NCBI GenBank assembly: GCA_045578625.1 | Contig: JAZNKN010000054.1 | Span: forward strand, 1 to 64,000 | DNA from: RGIG3009 sp045578625 | GTDB taxonomy: Bacteria > Bacillota > Clostridia > Oscillospirales > Acutalibacteraceae | Length of the DNA stretch: 64,000 nucleotides | Direction of reading: 5' to 3' | Shown here: positions 22,296 to 31,108 of the stretch, piece by piece | Numbering within the stretch: position 1 is the first letter of the stretch | Layout of the letters: the number at the start of each line of letters is the position of its first letter | Position numbers and translations under genes: made by a program | The notes under the pieces: model-generated | What the model was told of the DNA's origin: nothing | What the model saw: only the letters and a program-made list of their open reading frames with translations | The model's database searches: none

Positions 22296-25200
22296 TTACT
22301 CGTTGTACAGCGCCTGCAGCTTCTGCAGGTGCTCGTACCGCTTCATCGCCGCGGCTTCCGCCTCGGTGAACAGCGCTTCGGCGCGCTCGGGGAAGGAGCG
22401 GGTCAGCGACGCATAGCGAGCCTCGTTCATAATGAAGTCACGATAGCTCGTGGTCGGAGCCTTGCTGTCGATGACGAACTTCTTCTCAGCAGCCGGGTTG
22501 AAGCGGAACATATTCCAGTAGCCGCAATCCACAGCCTTCTTCATCTCGGCCTGGCAGTTGACCATGCCGCCCTTGATGCTGTGCATCTCGCAGGGAGCGT
22601 AGCCGATGATCAGGGACGGACCCGGATAGGCTTCGGCTTCCGCGATCGCCTTGATGGTCTGGTTCATGTCAGCACCCATCGCGATCTGAGCGACGTACAC
22701 ATAGCCGTAAGACATCGCGATCTCGGCAAGGCTCTTCTTAGCGATCGCCTTACCGGCAGCGGCAAACTGTGCCACCTGACCGATCTGCGAAGCCTTGGAG
22801 GCCTGACCGCCGGTGTTGGAGTACACTTCGGTATCGAACACCATGATGTTAACATCCTCACCGGAGGCCAGAACGTGGTCCACGCCACCGAAGCCGATGT
22901 CGTATGCCCAACCGTCGCCACCGAAGATCCAGACGGACTTCTTGGACAGATATTCCTTGTTCTCCAGAACAGCGGGAGCCGTCGGGCAGCCCTGTGCCGC
23001 AGCCTTCTCCAGCTCGGCAACCAGCGCCTCGGTAGCCGCGGCGTTCTTCGCGCCGTCATTCAGGGTGTTCAGGTATTCCTCAGCCGCCGCCTTGAATTCC
23101 GCGGAAGCCTTGTCGGACTCAGCCATCTCCTTGACCTGATCGATCAGGCGGGCACGGACGGCCTTCTGACCCAGATACATACCGAAGCCGTGCTCGGCGT
23201 TGTCCTCAAACAGGGAGTTCGCCCAAGCCGGACCCTGGCCCTTCTTGTTGACCGTGTAGGGAGAGGTCGCCGCCGGGCCACCCCAGATGGAGGAGCAACC
23301 GGTCGCGTTGGAGATATACATACGATCGCCGAACAGCTGAGTGATCAGACGAGCATACGCGGTCTCGGCGCAGCCGGCGCAGGAGCCGGAGAACTCAAGC
23401 AGGGGCTGCTTGAACTGGCTGCCGATGACGGTGTTGGTCTGGATCTCGGGCTTATCCGAGACTTCAGCCACACAGTAGTCGAACACCTTCTGCTGCTCTT
23501 CCTGCGACTCGCGGGAGACCATCTTCAGCGAGTTGGTCGGGCAGACGCCCACGCAAACGCCGCAACCCATACAATCCATCGGGGAGATGGCGAGGGTGTA
23601 GGTGTAGTTGGTCTTAATGACCGGCTTCGGCGCCTTCTTCATGTTTTCGGGAGCCGCAGCCACTTCAGCCTCGTTCAGCGCGAACGGACGGATCGTCGCG
23701 TGCGGGCAGACGAAGGAGCACTTGTTACACTTGGCACAGGTGGCCTCTTCCCAAGAGGGAACCATGACCGCGACACCGCGCTTCTCGTAAGCGGCAGCGC
23801 CCTGCTCGAACGTGCCGTCAGCGTGATCGACAAAAGCGGAGACCGGCAGAGAATCGCCGTCCATCTTGCCGACCGGCTTCATGATGTTGTCCACCATCTT
23901 GACCAACTTGGCGGGGCCGTTTTCCGGAGCCTCGGGAGCGCCGTCCACAGCGTCAGCCCAAGCGGCCGGCACGTCGATCTTCACGAACGCGGTAGCGCCG
24001 GCGTCGATCGCCTTGTGGTTCATCTCCACGATGTCCATACCCTTCTTGGAGTAGGACTTGGTGGCGGCATCCTTCATATACTGGATGGCCTCTTCCTGCG
24101 GCATGACCTTCGCCAGCGTGAAGAACGCGGACTGCAGGATGGTGTTGGTACGTTTGCCCATACCGATCTGCATCGCGAGGTCGATGGCGTTGATGGTGTA
24201 CAGCTGGACGTTATTCTTGGCGATGTAGCGCTTGGCTTCCGCCGGCAGATGCTTATCCAGCTCCTCAGGCGTCCACTGGCAGTTGATCATGAACACGCCG
24301 CCCGGCTTAACGTCGTTGACCATCTTGTAGCCCTTGATAACATAGGACGGGTTATGGCAAGCCACGAAGTCGGCCTTGTTGATATAGTAGGGGCTCTTGA
24401 TGGGCTTATCACCGAAGCGCAGGTGCGAAATGGTGATACCGCCGGTCTTCTTGGAGTCATACTGGAAGTATGCCTGAACGTATTTGTCGGTGTGGTCACC
24501 GATGATCTTGATGGAGTTCTTGTTGGCACCGACCGTACCGTCGCCGCCCAGACCCCAGAACTTGCACTCGATGGTGCCGGCAGCCGCGGTGTTGGGAGCG
24601 GCTTCCTCGTCCAGAGACAGGTTGGTAACATCGTCCTTGATACCGATGGTGAACTGCGGCTTGGGATCGGCCTTCGCCAGTTCCTTGTACACAGCAAACA
24701 CGCTGGCAGGCGGCGTATCCTTGGAACCCAGACCGTAGCGACCGCCGATCACGCGGATGCCGGTGCGGCCCTGAGAGGCCAGCGCGGTGACAACATCCAG
24801 ATACAGCGGCTCACCCAGCGCGCCGGGCTCCTTGGTGCGGTCCAGAACAGCGATGGACTTGACCGTCTCGGGGATCGCGGCAAGCAGGTGCTTCGCGGAG
24901 AAGGGACGATACAGACGAACCTTGATCAGACCGACCTTCTCGCCGGCGGCGGTCAGGTAGTCAATGACTTCCTCAGCCACGTCGCAGAAGGAGCCCATCG
25001 CCACGATGACGCGATCGGCATCCGGAGCGCCGTAGTAGTTGAACAGCTGATAGTCGGTGCTCAGCTTGGCGTTGACCTTGCCCATGTACTCCTCGACAAT
25101 GCCGGGAACGGCGTCGTAGTACGCGTTGCAGGCCTCACGGTGCTGGAAGAAGATGTCGCCGTTCTCGTGAGAACCGCGCATCACGGGATGCTCGGGGTTC

Positions 25201-25823
25201 AGAGCGCGCTTGCGGAACGCCGCAACGGCGTCCATATCGCACATCTCTTTCAGATCTTCATAATCCCACACCTGGATCTTCTGGATCTCGTGAGAGGTGC
25301 GGAAACCGTCAAAGAAGTTGATGAACGGCACGCGGCTCTTGATGGTGGCCAGGTGCGCCACAGCGCCCAGGTCCATGACTTCCTGCGTGTTGGTCTCCGC
25401 CAGCATGGCAAAGCCGGTCTGACGGCAGGCGTACACGTCGGAGTGGTCACCGAAGATGTTCAGCGCGTGAGACGCCACGCAACGGGCGGACACGTGGAAC
25501 ACGGAGGGCAACAGCTCACCGGCGATCTTGTACATGTTGGGGATCATGAGCAGCAGACCCTGAGACGCGGTGTAGGTGGTGGTCATCGCACCGGCCGCGA
25601 GGGAACCGTGCACCGTACCGGCAGCGCCGGCCTCGGACTGCATCTCCGACACCTTAACCGTCGTGCCGAAAATGTTTTTCTGACCCGCAGCGGCCCACTG
25701 ATCCACGTAGTCCGCCATGGGGCTGGACGGCGTGATCGGATAGATGCCCGCCACTTCGGTGAACGCATAAGATACATGCGCCGCCGCGTTGTTACCGTCC
25801 ATGGTTTTGAACTTTCTTGCCAT
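22296..25823 (-). CDS. nifJ: Pyruvate:ferredoxin (flavodoxin) oxidoreductase
   Basis: A 1175-residue single-chain enzyme that oxidises pyruvate to acetyl-CoA and CO2 with ferredoxin as acceptor, the central catabolic step of anaerobic Clostridia. Domain order is canonical: N-terminal pyrimidine domain (YPITPSSPMAD), domain II (RTGIRVIGGRYGLGSK), the gamma-like region, two 4Fe-4S ferredoxin motifs (CAKCNKCSFVCP and CMGCGVCVGVCP, ~695-765), then the TPP domain (GCAETAYARL, GGDGWAYDIGFGG, NTGGQ) and its C-terminal part. The start at 25823 has AAAGGAGG 10 nt ahead; upstream in-frame sequence to 25937 covers the promoter and is not coding. Single-gene unit. Confidence 0.97.
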   Translation of the reverse strand: MARKFKTMDGNNAAAHVSYAFTEVAGIYPITPSSPMADYVDQWAAAGQKNIFGTTVKVSEMQSEAGAAGTVHGSLAAGAMTTTYTASQGLLLMIPNMYKIAGELLPSVFHVSARCVASHALNIFGDHSDVYACRQTGFAMLAETNTQEVMDLGAVAHLATIKSRVPFINFFDGFRTSHEIQKIQVWDYEDLKEMCDMDAVAAFRKRALNPEHPVMRGSHENGDIFFQHREACNAYYDAVPGIVEEYMGKVNAKLSTDYQLFNYYGAPDADRVIVAMGSFCDVAEEVIDYLTAAGEKVGLIKVRLYRPFSAKHLLAAIPETVKSIAVLDRTKEPGALGEPLYLDVVTALASQGRTGIRVIGGRYGLGSKDTPPASVFAVYKELAKADPKPQFTIGIKDDVTNLSLDEEAAPNTAAAGTIECKFWGLGGDGTVGANKNSIKIIGDHTDKYVQAYFQYDSKKTGGITISHLRFGDKPIKSPYYINKADFVACHNPSYVIKGYKMVNDVKPGGVFMINCQWTPEELDKHLPAEAKRYIAKNNVQLYTINAIDLAMQIGMGKRTNTILQSAFFTLAKVMPQEEAIQYMKDAATKSYSKKGMDIVEMNHKAIDAGATAFVKIDVPAAWADAVDGAPEAPENGPAKLVKMVDNIMKPVGKMDGDSLPVSAFVDHADGTFEQGAAAYEKRGVAVMVPSWEEATCAKCNKCSFVCPHATIRPFALNEAEVAAAPENMKKAPKPVIKTNYTYTLAISPMDCMGCGVCVGVCPTNSLKMVSRESQEEQQKVFDYCVAEVSDKPEIQTNTVIGSQFKQPLLEFSGSCAGCAETAYARLITQLFGDRMYISNATGCSSIWGGPAATSPYTVNKKGQGPAWANSLFEDNAEHGFGMYLGQKAVRARLIDQVKEMAESDKASAEFKAAAEEYLNTLNDGAKNAAATEALVAELEKAAAQGCPTAPAVLENKEYLSKKSVWIFGGDGWAYDIGFGGVDHVLASGEDVNIMVFDTEVYSNTGGQASKASQIGQVAQFAAAGKAIAKKSLAEIAMSYGYVYVAQIAMGADMNQTIKAIAEAEAYPGPSLIIGYAPCEMHSIKGGMVNCQAEMKKAVDCGYWNMFRFNPAAEKKFVIDSKAPTTSYRDFIMNEARYASLTRSFPERAEALFTEAEAAAMKRYEHLQKLQALYNE

Positions 25824-25887
25824 AGAGATATGTCCTCCTTTTAGGATAATAAAAACAAAAGCGTGGTGTCGTAACACACCAACAGTA

Positions 25888-25916
25888 ATGATAGCACAAA
25901 ATCCCCGTGGTGTAAA
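25888..25916 (-). promoter_or_regulatory. PFOR promoter
   Basis: Minus-strand -35 TTTACA (25911-25916), 17 bp, -10 TATCAT (25888-25893) with an extended TG. Upstream, 25917-26056 is AT-rich next to the promoter, then has a GCAGCG/CGCTGC hairpin near 26012-26030 of unknown use. Confidence 0.75.
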
Positions 25917-26056
25917 GGAAAATCGTTGATTTTCCAAAAAAATTAAAATTTTGCTGATTTTGCCTGAATTGACCGAAAAACGGCGGCACGACCCGCTTTT
26001 CGGGGGCGACGCAGCGCTTTTCAGACGCTGCGCACCGTTATCTCTCCCCCGCGGAT

Positions 26057-26085
26057 TTGACAGAATGAAAAAAATCCGTTATGAT
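26057..26085 (+). promoter_or_regulatory. Promoter of the CBS-domain gene
   Basis: -35 TTGACA (26057-26062), 17 bp, -10 TATGAT (26080-26085). Confidence 0.8.
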
Positions 26086-26121
26086 AAAGACACCGAATTA
26101 TGAAAGGGGAAAATTAACATT

Positions 26122-26997
26122 ATGGCTGACCCTGCTCCTGACGGGAATACCGCGTCGATCCCGTCGTTTTGGAAATCGCTGTCCAAGCGCCTGTCCGACC
26201 GTCACAAGGACGTGACCGAGGAGGATATCCGCGAATTGGTGGACGCCGGCGAGGAAAAAGGCGTTATCGAAGAATCCCAAAAGGACATGATCAACAACAT
26301 CTTCGAGTTCGGTGATATGACCGTCGAAGAAATCATGACCCCCCGCACCGATGTTGAAGCCATCGATGTGGAAGACACCGTACAGGATGCCCTGCGCATC
26401 GGCGTGGAGGAAGGCTTCTCCCGCGTGCCGGTGTATGAAGAGGATATCGACCACGTGATCGGTATTCTGTACATCAAGGATCTGCTGCCCTACGTTGGCA
26501 GAGAGCTTCCCGCTGATCTGTCTCTGCGTTCGCTGATGCGCGACGCACACTTTGTTCCCGGCACCAAAAACTGTCAGGATCTGCTGGCGGAAATGACCGA
26601 AAAGCACATTCAGCTTGCCATGGTCGTGGATGAGTACGGCGGTCTCGCCGGTATCGTCTCCATGGAGGACCTGTTGGAATCCATCGTCGGCAGTATTCAA
26701 GACGAATACGACCACGAGGAGGAAGAGGTCAAGCAGCGCAGCGACAATTCATTTGAGATCGACGGCGCTATGGCGATCGACGAGGTCGGCGAGTTGCTCG
26801 GTACGGCGTTCCCCGAGGGAGATTACGAAACGCTGGCCGGCTTCTTCATCGATCAGCTCGGTCACATCCCCGCTGCGGACGAGGCCGCGCAGGTGGTATA
26901 CGGCGATCTGGAATTTACCGCCCTGCAAATGGACGGCCGCCGCGTGGAGCTGATCCACATCCGCCGCAAAGCCCCCGAACCGGAAACCGAAGAATAA
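26122..26997 (+). CDS. CorC/HlyC-type CBS-domain protein
   Basis: A 291-residue cytosolic protein with two CBS domains (~70-125 and ~135-195; MTVEEIMTPRTDVEAI, VPVYEEDIDHVIGILYIKDLL, MVVDEYGGLAGIVSMEDLLE) and a C-terminal CorC/HlyC ion-transport-associated domain (~210-285). It lacks the N-terminal DUF21/CNNM membrane domain found in larger relatives, so it is the soluble CorC form. The family is tied to Mg/Co efflux or to nucleotide-regulated transport; haemolysin labels are historical. AAAGGGG lies 12 nt upstream of the ATG. Monocistronic. Confidence 0.88.
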   Translation: MADPAPDGNTASIPSFWKSLSKRLSDRHKDVTEEDIRELVDAGEEKGVIEESQKDMINNIFEFGDMTVEEIMTPRTDVEAIDVEDTVQDALRIGVEEGFSRVPVYEEDIDHVIGILYIKDLLPYVGRELPADLSLRSLMRDAHFVPGTKNCQDLLAEMTEKHIQLAMVVDEYGGLAGIVSMEDLLESIVGSIQDEYDHEEEEVKQRSDNSFEIDGAMAIDEVGELLGTAFPEGDYETLAGFFIDQLGHIPAADEAAQVVYGDLEFTALQMDGRRVELIHIRRKAPEPETEE

Positions 26998-27002
26998 CGC
27001 AA

Positions 27003-27036
27003 AAACGTCCCGACGAGAAACTCGTCGGGACGTTTT
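27003..27036. terminator. Bidirectional terminator between CBS gene and copA
   Basis: CGTCCCGACGAG and CTCGTCGGGACG around AAA, with A and T runs on the two sides, so it works in both directions. It shares the CCGACGAG core with 619-658. Confidence 0.85.
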
Positions 27037-27039
27037 ATG

Positions 27040-27249
27040 TTATCGGATCTCCGTGACGGTGTAGCCCTGCTCCTCCACGGCGGCTTTCAGCACCGCATCC
27101 TCGATCGGCGCTTCCAGCGTCACCACGGCGGTGCCGGTCTCGTGACTGGCAGCGGCGCTTGTCACACCGGCCAACGCCTCCAACGTCTTTTGGACGCGAC
27201 CCGAGCAATGGCCGCACATCATACCCTCGATCACCATTGTCTTTTTCAT
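27040..27249 (-). other. Nested CopZ-like chaperone start inside copA
   Basis: The last 69 codons of copA form a stand-alone HMA metallochaperone with Met first (27249). GGAGG at 27261-27265 lies 11 nt before it, part of an AAAGGAGG that has little other reason to exist mid-gene. Internal initiation would give both a membrane pump and a soluble copper chaperone from one gene. E. coli copA reaches a similar end by frameshifting; here the mechanism would be reinitiation or internal entry. Confidence 0.55.
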
Positions 27250-29538
27250 TACTTTCCGTTCCTCCTTTTGTATCGGCTGATCCGCATGGCGCGGAAGCAG
27301 ACGGATAAAATTCAAACGCAGCGCATTGGACACCACGCAAAAACTGGACAAGCTCATCGCCAATGCACCAAACATCGGCTCCAGCTCCCAACCGAGCAGC
27401 GGAATAAATACGCCGGCGGCCAGTGGGATGCCCAACGTGTTATAGGCAAACGCCCAGAACAGATTTTGCCGGATGTTGCGCAGCGTGGCGCGGCTGAGTC
27501 GGATCGCCGCCGGCACGTCCGACAGACGACTGTTCACCAGCACCACGTCTGCCGCGTCGATCGCCACGTCGGTTCCCGCACCGATCGCCATACCGATATC
27601 GGCGCGAGTCAGCGCCGGTGCATCGTTGATGCCATCGCCCACCATCGCTACGCGACCCTGCTCCTGCAATGTGCGGATCACCGCTTCCTTGCCGTCCGGC
27701 AGCACACCGGCAACGACCTCGTCCACGCCGGCCTTCGCACCGATGGCGCGCGCCGTCCGCTCGTTATCGCCGGTCAGCATCACCACACGCAGGCCCATCT
27801 GCTGCAGCTGTGCCACCGCTGTCGGGCTGTCCTCTTTGACAACGTCCGCCACGGCGATGATGCCTACAAGCGTACCGTTTTTCGCAAACAGAAGCGGCGT
27901 GTTGCCGGCTTCCGCCAGCATCTCCGCCTGCGTGCGCTGCGCTTCTGATACGCTGACCTGTTCACTGATAAATTTCACGCTGCCGCCGCACACGGCTTCG
28001 CCGTTCCACTGCGCCCGCAGCCCATTGCCCGGCAGTGCCTCAAACGCCTCGACCGTCTCCGGTGTCATTCCGCGGGTCTGCACCTCGCGCAGGATCGCCC
28101 GCGCCAAAGGATGCTCACTTTTCTGCTCCAACGAGCCGGCAAGCAACAGCAGCTCCGTCTCGCTGAAGCCCTCGGCCGGCAGCAGCGCCGTCACCTGCGG
28201 TTCGCCCGCGGTGATCGTCCCCGTCTTGTCCAACGCAACGATGCTTACCTTGCCGGTCTGCTCCAACGAGACCGCCGTTTTGAACAGGATACCGTGCTTC
28301 GCACCCACGCCGTTTCCTACCATGATGGCGACCGGCGTGGCAAGCCCCAACGCACACGGACAGCTGATAACCAGCACCGAAATGCCTCGCGCCAATGCAA
28401 AACCGACCGTCTCACCCGCCAACAGCCACGCGGCGATGGTAACGATCGCTATGCCGATGACTACCGGCACAAATACACCGGACACGGTATCGGCGACCTT
28501 GGCGATGGGGGCTTTGGTCGCCGCCGCATCGCTGACCATACGGATGATCTGCGACAGGGTGGTATCCTCCCCCACGCGGGTCGCTTCGCAGCGGAGAAAG
28601 CCGGATTGGTTGAGCGTCGCCGCGGACACCGTCATGCCGACCTCCTTGTCCACCGGAATACTCTCACCGGTCAGCGCCGCCTCGTTGACCGCGCTGTGAC
28701 CCTCCAGTATGATGCCGTCCACCGGCACCGTCTCGCCGGGGCGCACTACGAACACGTCGCCGCGGCGCACCTGCTCCACCGGCACGGTGACCTCGCGACC
28801 CTCGCGCACCACCGTCGCCGTCTTGGGAGCAAGACGCATCAGCTCACGCAGGGCGTTGGTCGTCTTACCCTTGGAGCGCGCCTCCAGCATTTTACCCACG
28901 GTGATGAGCGCCAGGATCATCGCGGCGGATTCAAAATACAGATCGTGACCGTAATGCGCCGCCGCGGTAACGTCGCGCCGCGAAAGCGCCTCGGCCATCC
29001 GAAACAGCACCACCGTGCTGTAACCGAACGCCGCGCCGGAACCAAGCGCCACCAACGTGTCCATATTCGGTGCGCCGTGCAGCGCACCGCGCACACCGCT
29101 GATAAAGAAGCGCTGATTAATGACCAGCACGGCAGCGGAAAGCAACAACTGAAGCAGTCCGACCGCCAAAGGATTGCCCTCAAAGAACGATGGCAGCGGC
29201 CAGCCCCACATGGTATGACCCATCGAAACGTACATCAGCACCGCCAGAAAGCCCAACGACGCGATCAATCGGCGGCACAGTGCCGGCGTCTCGGTATCCC
29301 GAACCTCCTCGTCGGCCGTCGGAGCAACGACTTGTTCGTCCCCCTTCGGCACAGCACCGTAGCCGGCGGCTTCCACCGCCGCGACGATCTCCTGTACCGA
29401 GGCCGTACCCTCCACACCCATGGAGTGGGTCAGCAGGTTGACCGAGCAAGCCGAAACGCCCGCTACGTTCGACACCGCTTTTTCCACGCGCGCACTGCAC
29501 GCGGCACAGCTCATGCCGGTTACAGTATATTGCTGCAT
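27040..29538 (-). CDS. copA: Copper-exporting P1B ATPase with C-terminal CopZ-like domain
   Basis: An 832-residue Cu+ pump. An N-terminal HMA domain (GMSCAACS, ~8-15) is followed by transmembrane helices, the TGES actuator, CPC metal site (SCPCALGLATP), phosphorylation DKTGT, HP locus (SEHPLAR) and GDGINDAPAL hinge. After the last membrane segments (~750) comes a second, complete HMA domain of 69 residues with GMMCGHCSGR, like the free chaperone CopZ. That tail begins with Met preceded by AAAGGAGG, so it may also be made alone. The main start has AAAGGAG 9 nt ahead. A small XRE gene lies 43 bp upstream with no terminator between; no CsoR or CopY is nearby. Confidence 0.93.
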   Translation of the reverse strand: MQQYTVTGMSCAACSARVEKAVSNVAGVSACSVNLLTHSMGVEGTASVQEIVAAVEAAGYGAVPKGDEQVVAPTADEEVRDTETPALCRRLIASLGFLAVLMYVSMGHTMWGWPLPSFFEGNPLAVGLLQLLLSAAVLVINQRFFISGVRGALHGAPNMDTLVALGSGAAFGYSTVVLFRMAEALSRRDVTAAAHYGHDLYFESAAMILALITVGKMLEARSKGKTTNALRELMRLAPKTATVVREGREVTVPVEQVRRGDVFVVRPGETVPVDGIILEGHSAVNEAALTGESIPVDKEVGMTVSAATLNQSGFLRCEATRVGEDTTLSQIIRMVSDAAATKAPIAKVADTVSGVFVPVVIGIAIVTIAAWLLAGETVGFALARGISVLVISCPCALGLATPVAIMVGNGVGAKHGILFKTAVSLEQTGKVSIVALDKTGTITAGEPQVTALLPAEGFSETELLLLAGSLEQKSEHPLARAILREVQTRGMTPETVEAFEALPGNGLRAQWNGEAVCGGSVKFISEQVSVSEAQRTQAEMLAEAGNTPLLFAKNGTLVGIIAVADVVKEDSPTAVAQLQQMGLRVVMLTGDNERTARAIGAKAGVDEVVAGVLPDGKEAVIRTLQEQGRVAMVGDGINDAPALTRADIGMAIGAGTDVAIDAADVVLVNSRLSDVPAAIRLSRATLRNIRQNLFWAFAYNTLGIPLAAGVFIPLLGWELEPMFGALAMSLSSFCVVSNALRLNFIRLLPRHADQPIQKEERKVMKKTMVIEGMMCGHCSGRVQKTLEALAGVTSAAASHETGTAVVTLEAPIEDAVLKAAVEEQGYTVTEIR

Positions 29539-29581
29539 CGTTACAAGCTCCTTTTCTTCATTAGTTCACTCGGTTTTGTTT

Positions 29582-29803
29582 TTAACGTTTTGGATTAGAT
29601 AAATTTTTGGGCAATCCAAGAATGTAATCTGCCGACACCTTATAAAACAAGCAAAGTTTTATCACATGGTCACTGGGTAGCTTTCGCTTATCATTTTCAT
29701 ACTGTGCATAATAACTTTGGCTTGTTCCCAACACCTTGGCAACATCTTTTTGATATAGGTCTCTGTCCTCGCGCAATGCTCTGATACGATCACCAACAGT
29801 CAT
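29582..29803 (-). CDS. Small XRE-family regulator upstream of copA
   Basis: A 73-residue Cro/CI-type helix-turn-helix protein: VGDRIRALREDRDLYQKDVAKVLGTSQSYYAQYENDKRKLP, then LFYKVSADYILGL. No ligand domain. AAGGGGGG lies ~7 nt ahead of the ATG. It is divergent from another XRE gene at 29919 across a 115-bp region with three matched operator-like sites, and co-directional with copA 43 bp downstream. Whether it regulates copper genes is unknown; it has no metal-binding Cys/His cluster. Confidence 0.85.
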   Translation of the reverse strand: MTVGDRIRALREDRDLYQKDVAKVLGTSQSYYAQYENDKRKLPSDHVIKLCLFYKVSADYILGLPKNLSNPKR

Positions 29804-29816
29804 ATAGTTGCCCCCC

Positions 29817-29844
29817 TTTATAGGGATTTTATCACAGTTCGCAA
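29817..29844 (-). promoter_or_regulatory. Promoter of the leftward XRE gene
   Basis: Minus-strand -35 TTGCGA (29839-29844), 16 bp, -10 TATAAA (29817-29822). Overlaps operator-like site 1. Confidence 0.5.
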
Positions 29845-29905
29845 TTCAACTATTGACTTTAGTTCATAATTGAACTATTATAATGTTAAAGTTCGTTTTT
29901 TAACT
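29836..29905. promoter_or_regulatory. Three AGTT-N8-AACT operator-like sites
   Basis: Sites at 29836-29851, 29861-29876 and 29890-29905 each read AGTT, 8 bp, AACT. The middle one is a perfect palindrome (AGTTCA-TAAT-TGAACT). They are spaced 25 and 29 bp apart and cover both divergent promoters, the layout of a lambda-like switch. Confidence 0.7.
29853..29881 (+). promoter_or_regulatory. Promoter of the rightward XRE gene
   Basis: -35 TTGACT (29853-29858), 17 bp, -10 TATTAT (29876-29881), with operator site 2 inside the spacer. Confidence 0.7.
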
Positions 29906-29918
29906 ATAGGAAGACAAG

Positions 29919-30152
29919 ATGAACGGCTTTTCGTTTCAAGAACAACTTCAGACATTTTGCGAGACAGTGCGCCGCCTGCGACAGGCACATGGTCTGTCAC
30001 AGCGGAATATGGCCAAACAACTTGGCATCGGTGTAGGCAGTCTGCGAAAGCTGGAACGCGGTGAGATACCGCCACGGTTAAGCGTCGAAGTGCTATACCA
30101 TATCTACGATACGTTTGGCGTCCATCCTGCCGATCAATTTCGAAAAATGTAA
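29919..30152 (+). CDS. Small XRE-family regulator, divergent
   Basis: A 77-residue helix-turn-helix protein: CETVRRLRQAHGLSQRNMAKQLGIGVGSLRKLERGEIPPRLSV, with a C-terminal VHPADQF stretch. Different from its divergent neighbour in sequence beyond the fold. GGAAGAC lies only ~5 nt before the ATG, a weak ribosome binding site. Its first codons follow operator site 3. No genes follow in the same direction, so its target is probably the shared intergenic region. Confidence 0.8.
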   Translation: MNGFSFQEQLQTFCETVRRLRQAHGLSQRNMAKQLGIGVGSLRKLERGEIPPRLSVEVLYHIYDTFGVHPADQFRKM

Positions 30153-30256
30153 AGTGACCCAGACCGGTCTCTACGGTTCACTCTCACGCCGACGTCGCAA
30201 AGGGCGGCTCCTCCCCATCGCAGATCATTTGCGGATGGTGTCCGCGGAAGGCAACA

Positions 30257-30293
30257 AAAGATCTCCCCTCACTGTCTGAGGAGAGATCTTTGT
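30257..30293 (-). terminator. Terminator of the znu operon
   Basis: Minus-strand AAAGATCTC...TGAGGGGAGATCTTTT hairpin with a short GACAG loop, ending TTTTGTTG. The rest of 30153-30256 shows no gene. Confidence 0.8.
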
Positions 30294-31108
30294 CACGCTC
30301 GTTCGCGGCGGGCTATAAGGAACGTGCCGAAAAACACCGCAGCCGCCACCAGCACGATGGTCGGACCGGTCGCCACGGCGTTGAGCAATGACAGCAACAG
30401 ACCAAGCAGGCCGGAAAACAGCGCGAAAATGAGGGCGAGCGTTAGATAACTGCGCATCCCGCGGGCAACGTTTCGCGCGGCCGCCGCCGGCAGCACCAGC
30501 ATCGCATTGATAAGCAGCAATCCGACCCAACGGATCGCCAGCATCACCGACAGCGCCAACACAACAACGAACAGGTTGTCCAGCCACGCAACGCGTAACC
30601 CCTTGCTGCGCGCCAGCGAGGGGCTGAGCGACACCGCGTAAAAACCGTTAAAGCACAGCAGCCATACCACCGCGACCGCCACCAACGTGCCGGCAAGGAT
30701 CCACAGCTGCTCGTCGGTGATAGACAACACGTCACCGATCAGCAGGCTTTGGTAATCGGAAAACCCGCTGCCGCGCGACAGCAGCACCAGGCCGAGTGCC
30801 ACGCCGCAGGAGGAGAACACGCCAATGACGGTATCGGTAGAGGAGAGCCGCGAGTGGCGGATGGCGTTCATCAGCAGCGCAAATACCGCCGCAAACAGCA
30901 GCATTGCCGGTTGCGGATCGGCCATACCGAAGATCACACCGATCGCCACACCGGTCAGCGCCGAATGCCCCAGTGCGTCCGAGAAAAAGGACAGCTTGCT
31001 GTTGACCACCAACGTACCGAGCAGCGAGAACAGCGGCATCATCAGCACGATACCGATGAGCGCGCGACGCAAAAAGTCATACGACCACAGCTCAGCGAGC
31101 ATCGCCAT
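30293..31108 (-). CDS. znuB: Zinc/manganese ABC transporter permease
   Basis: A 271-residue polytopic permease of the ZnuB/TroC family: ~8 hydrophobic helices, with the family's SFFSDALGHSALTGVAIG region (~33-50), LLINAMLVLPAAAARN and ARSKG. It moves Zn2+ (or Mn2+) from ZnuA across the membrane. The start at 31108 has GAGGAGAGGA ahead and overlaps znuC by 17 bp; a second Met two codons later is an alternative. Last of three genes under a palindromic operator. Confidence 0.9.
   Translation of the reverse strand: MAMLAELWSYDFLRRALIGIVLMMPLFSLLGTLVVNSKLSFFSDALGHSALTGVAIGVIFGMADPQPAMLLFAAVFALLMNAIRHSRLSSTDTVIGVFSSCGVALGLVLLSRGSGFSDYQSLLIGDVLSITDEQLWILAGTLVAVAVVWLLCFNGFYAVSLSPSLARSKGLRVAWLDNLFVVVLALSVMLAIRWVGLLLINAMLVLPAAAARNVARGMRSYLTLALIFALFSGLLGLLLSLLNAVATGPTIVLVAAAVFFGTFLIARRERA

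Noticed and set aside
22236..25844. A 1202-codon open frame opposite the PFOR gene
   Set aside because: Long antisense frames are a normal result of G+C-rich codon use. Its translation has no motifs, while the minus strand encodes a complete PFOR with promoter and terminator.
27040..29538. Programmed frameshift in copA as in E. coli
   Set aside because: The frame is continuous through both HMA domains and no slippery heptamer with a following hairpin was noticed; internal initiation at the nested Shine-Dalgarno is the simpler idea.
30153..30256. Gene or RNA in the gap after the rightward XRE gene
   Set aside because: Only short hairpins and the znu terminator are visible; no start, promoter or known RNA motif.
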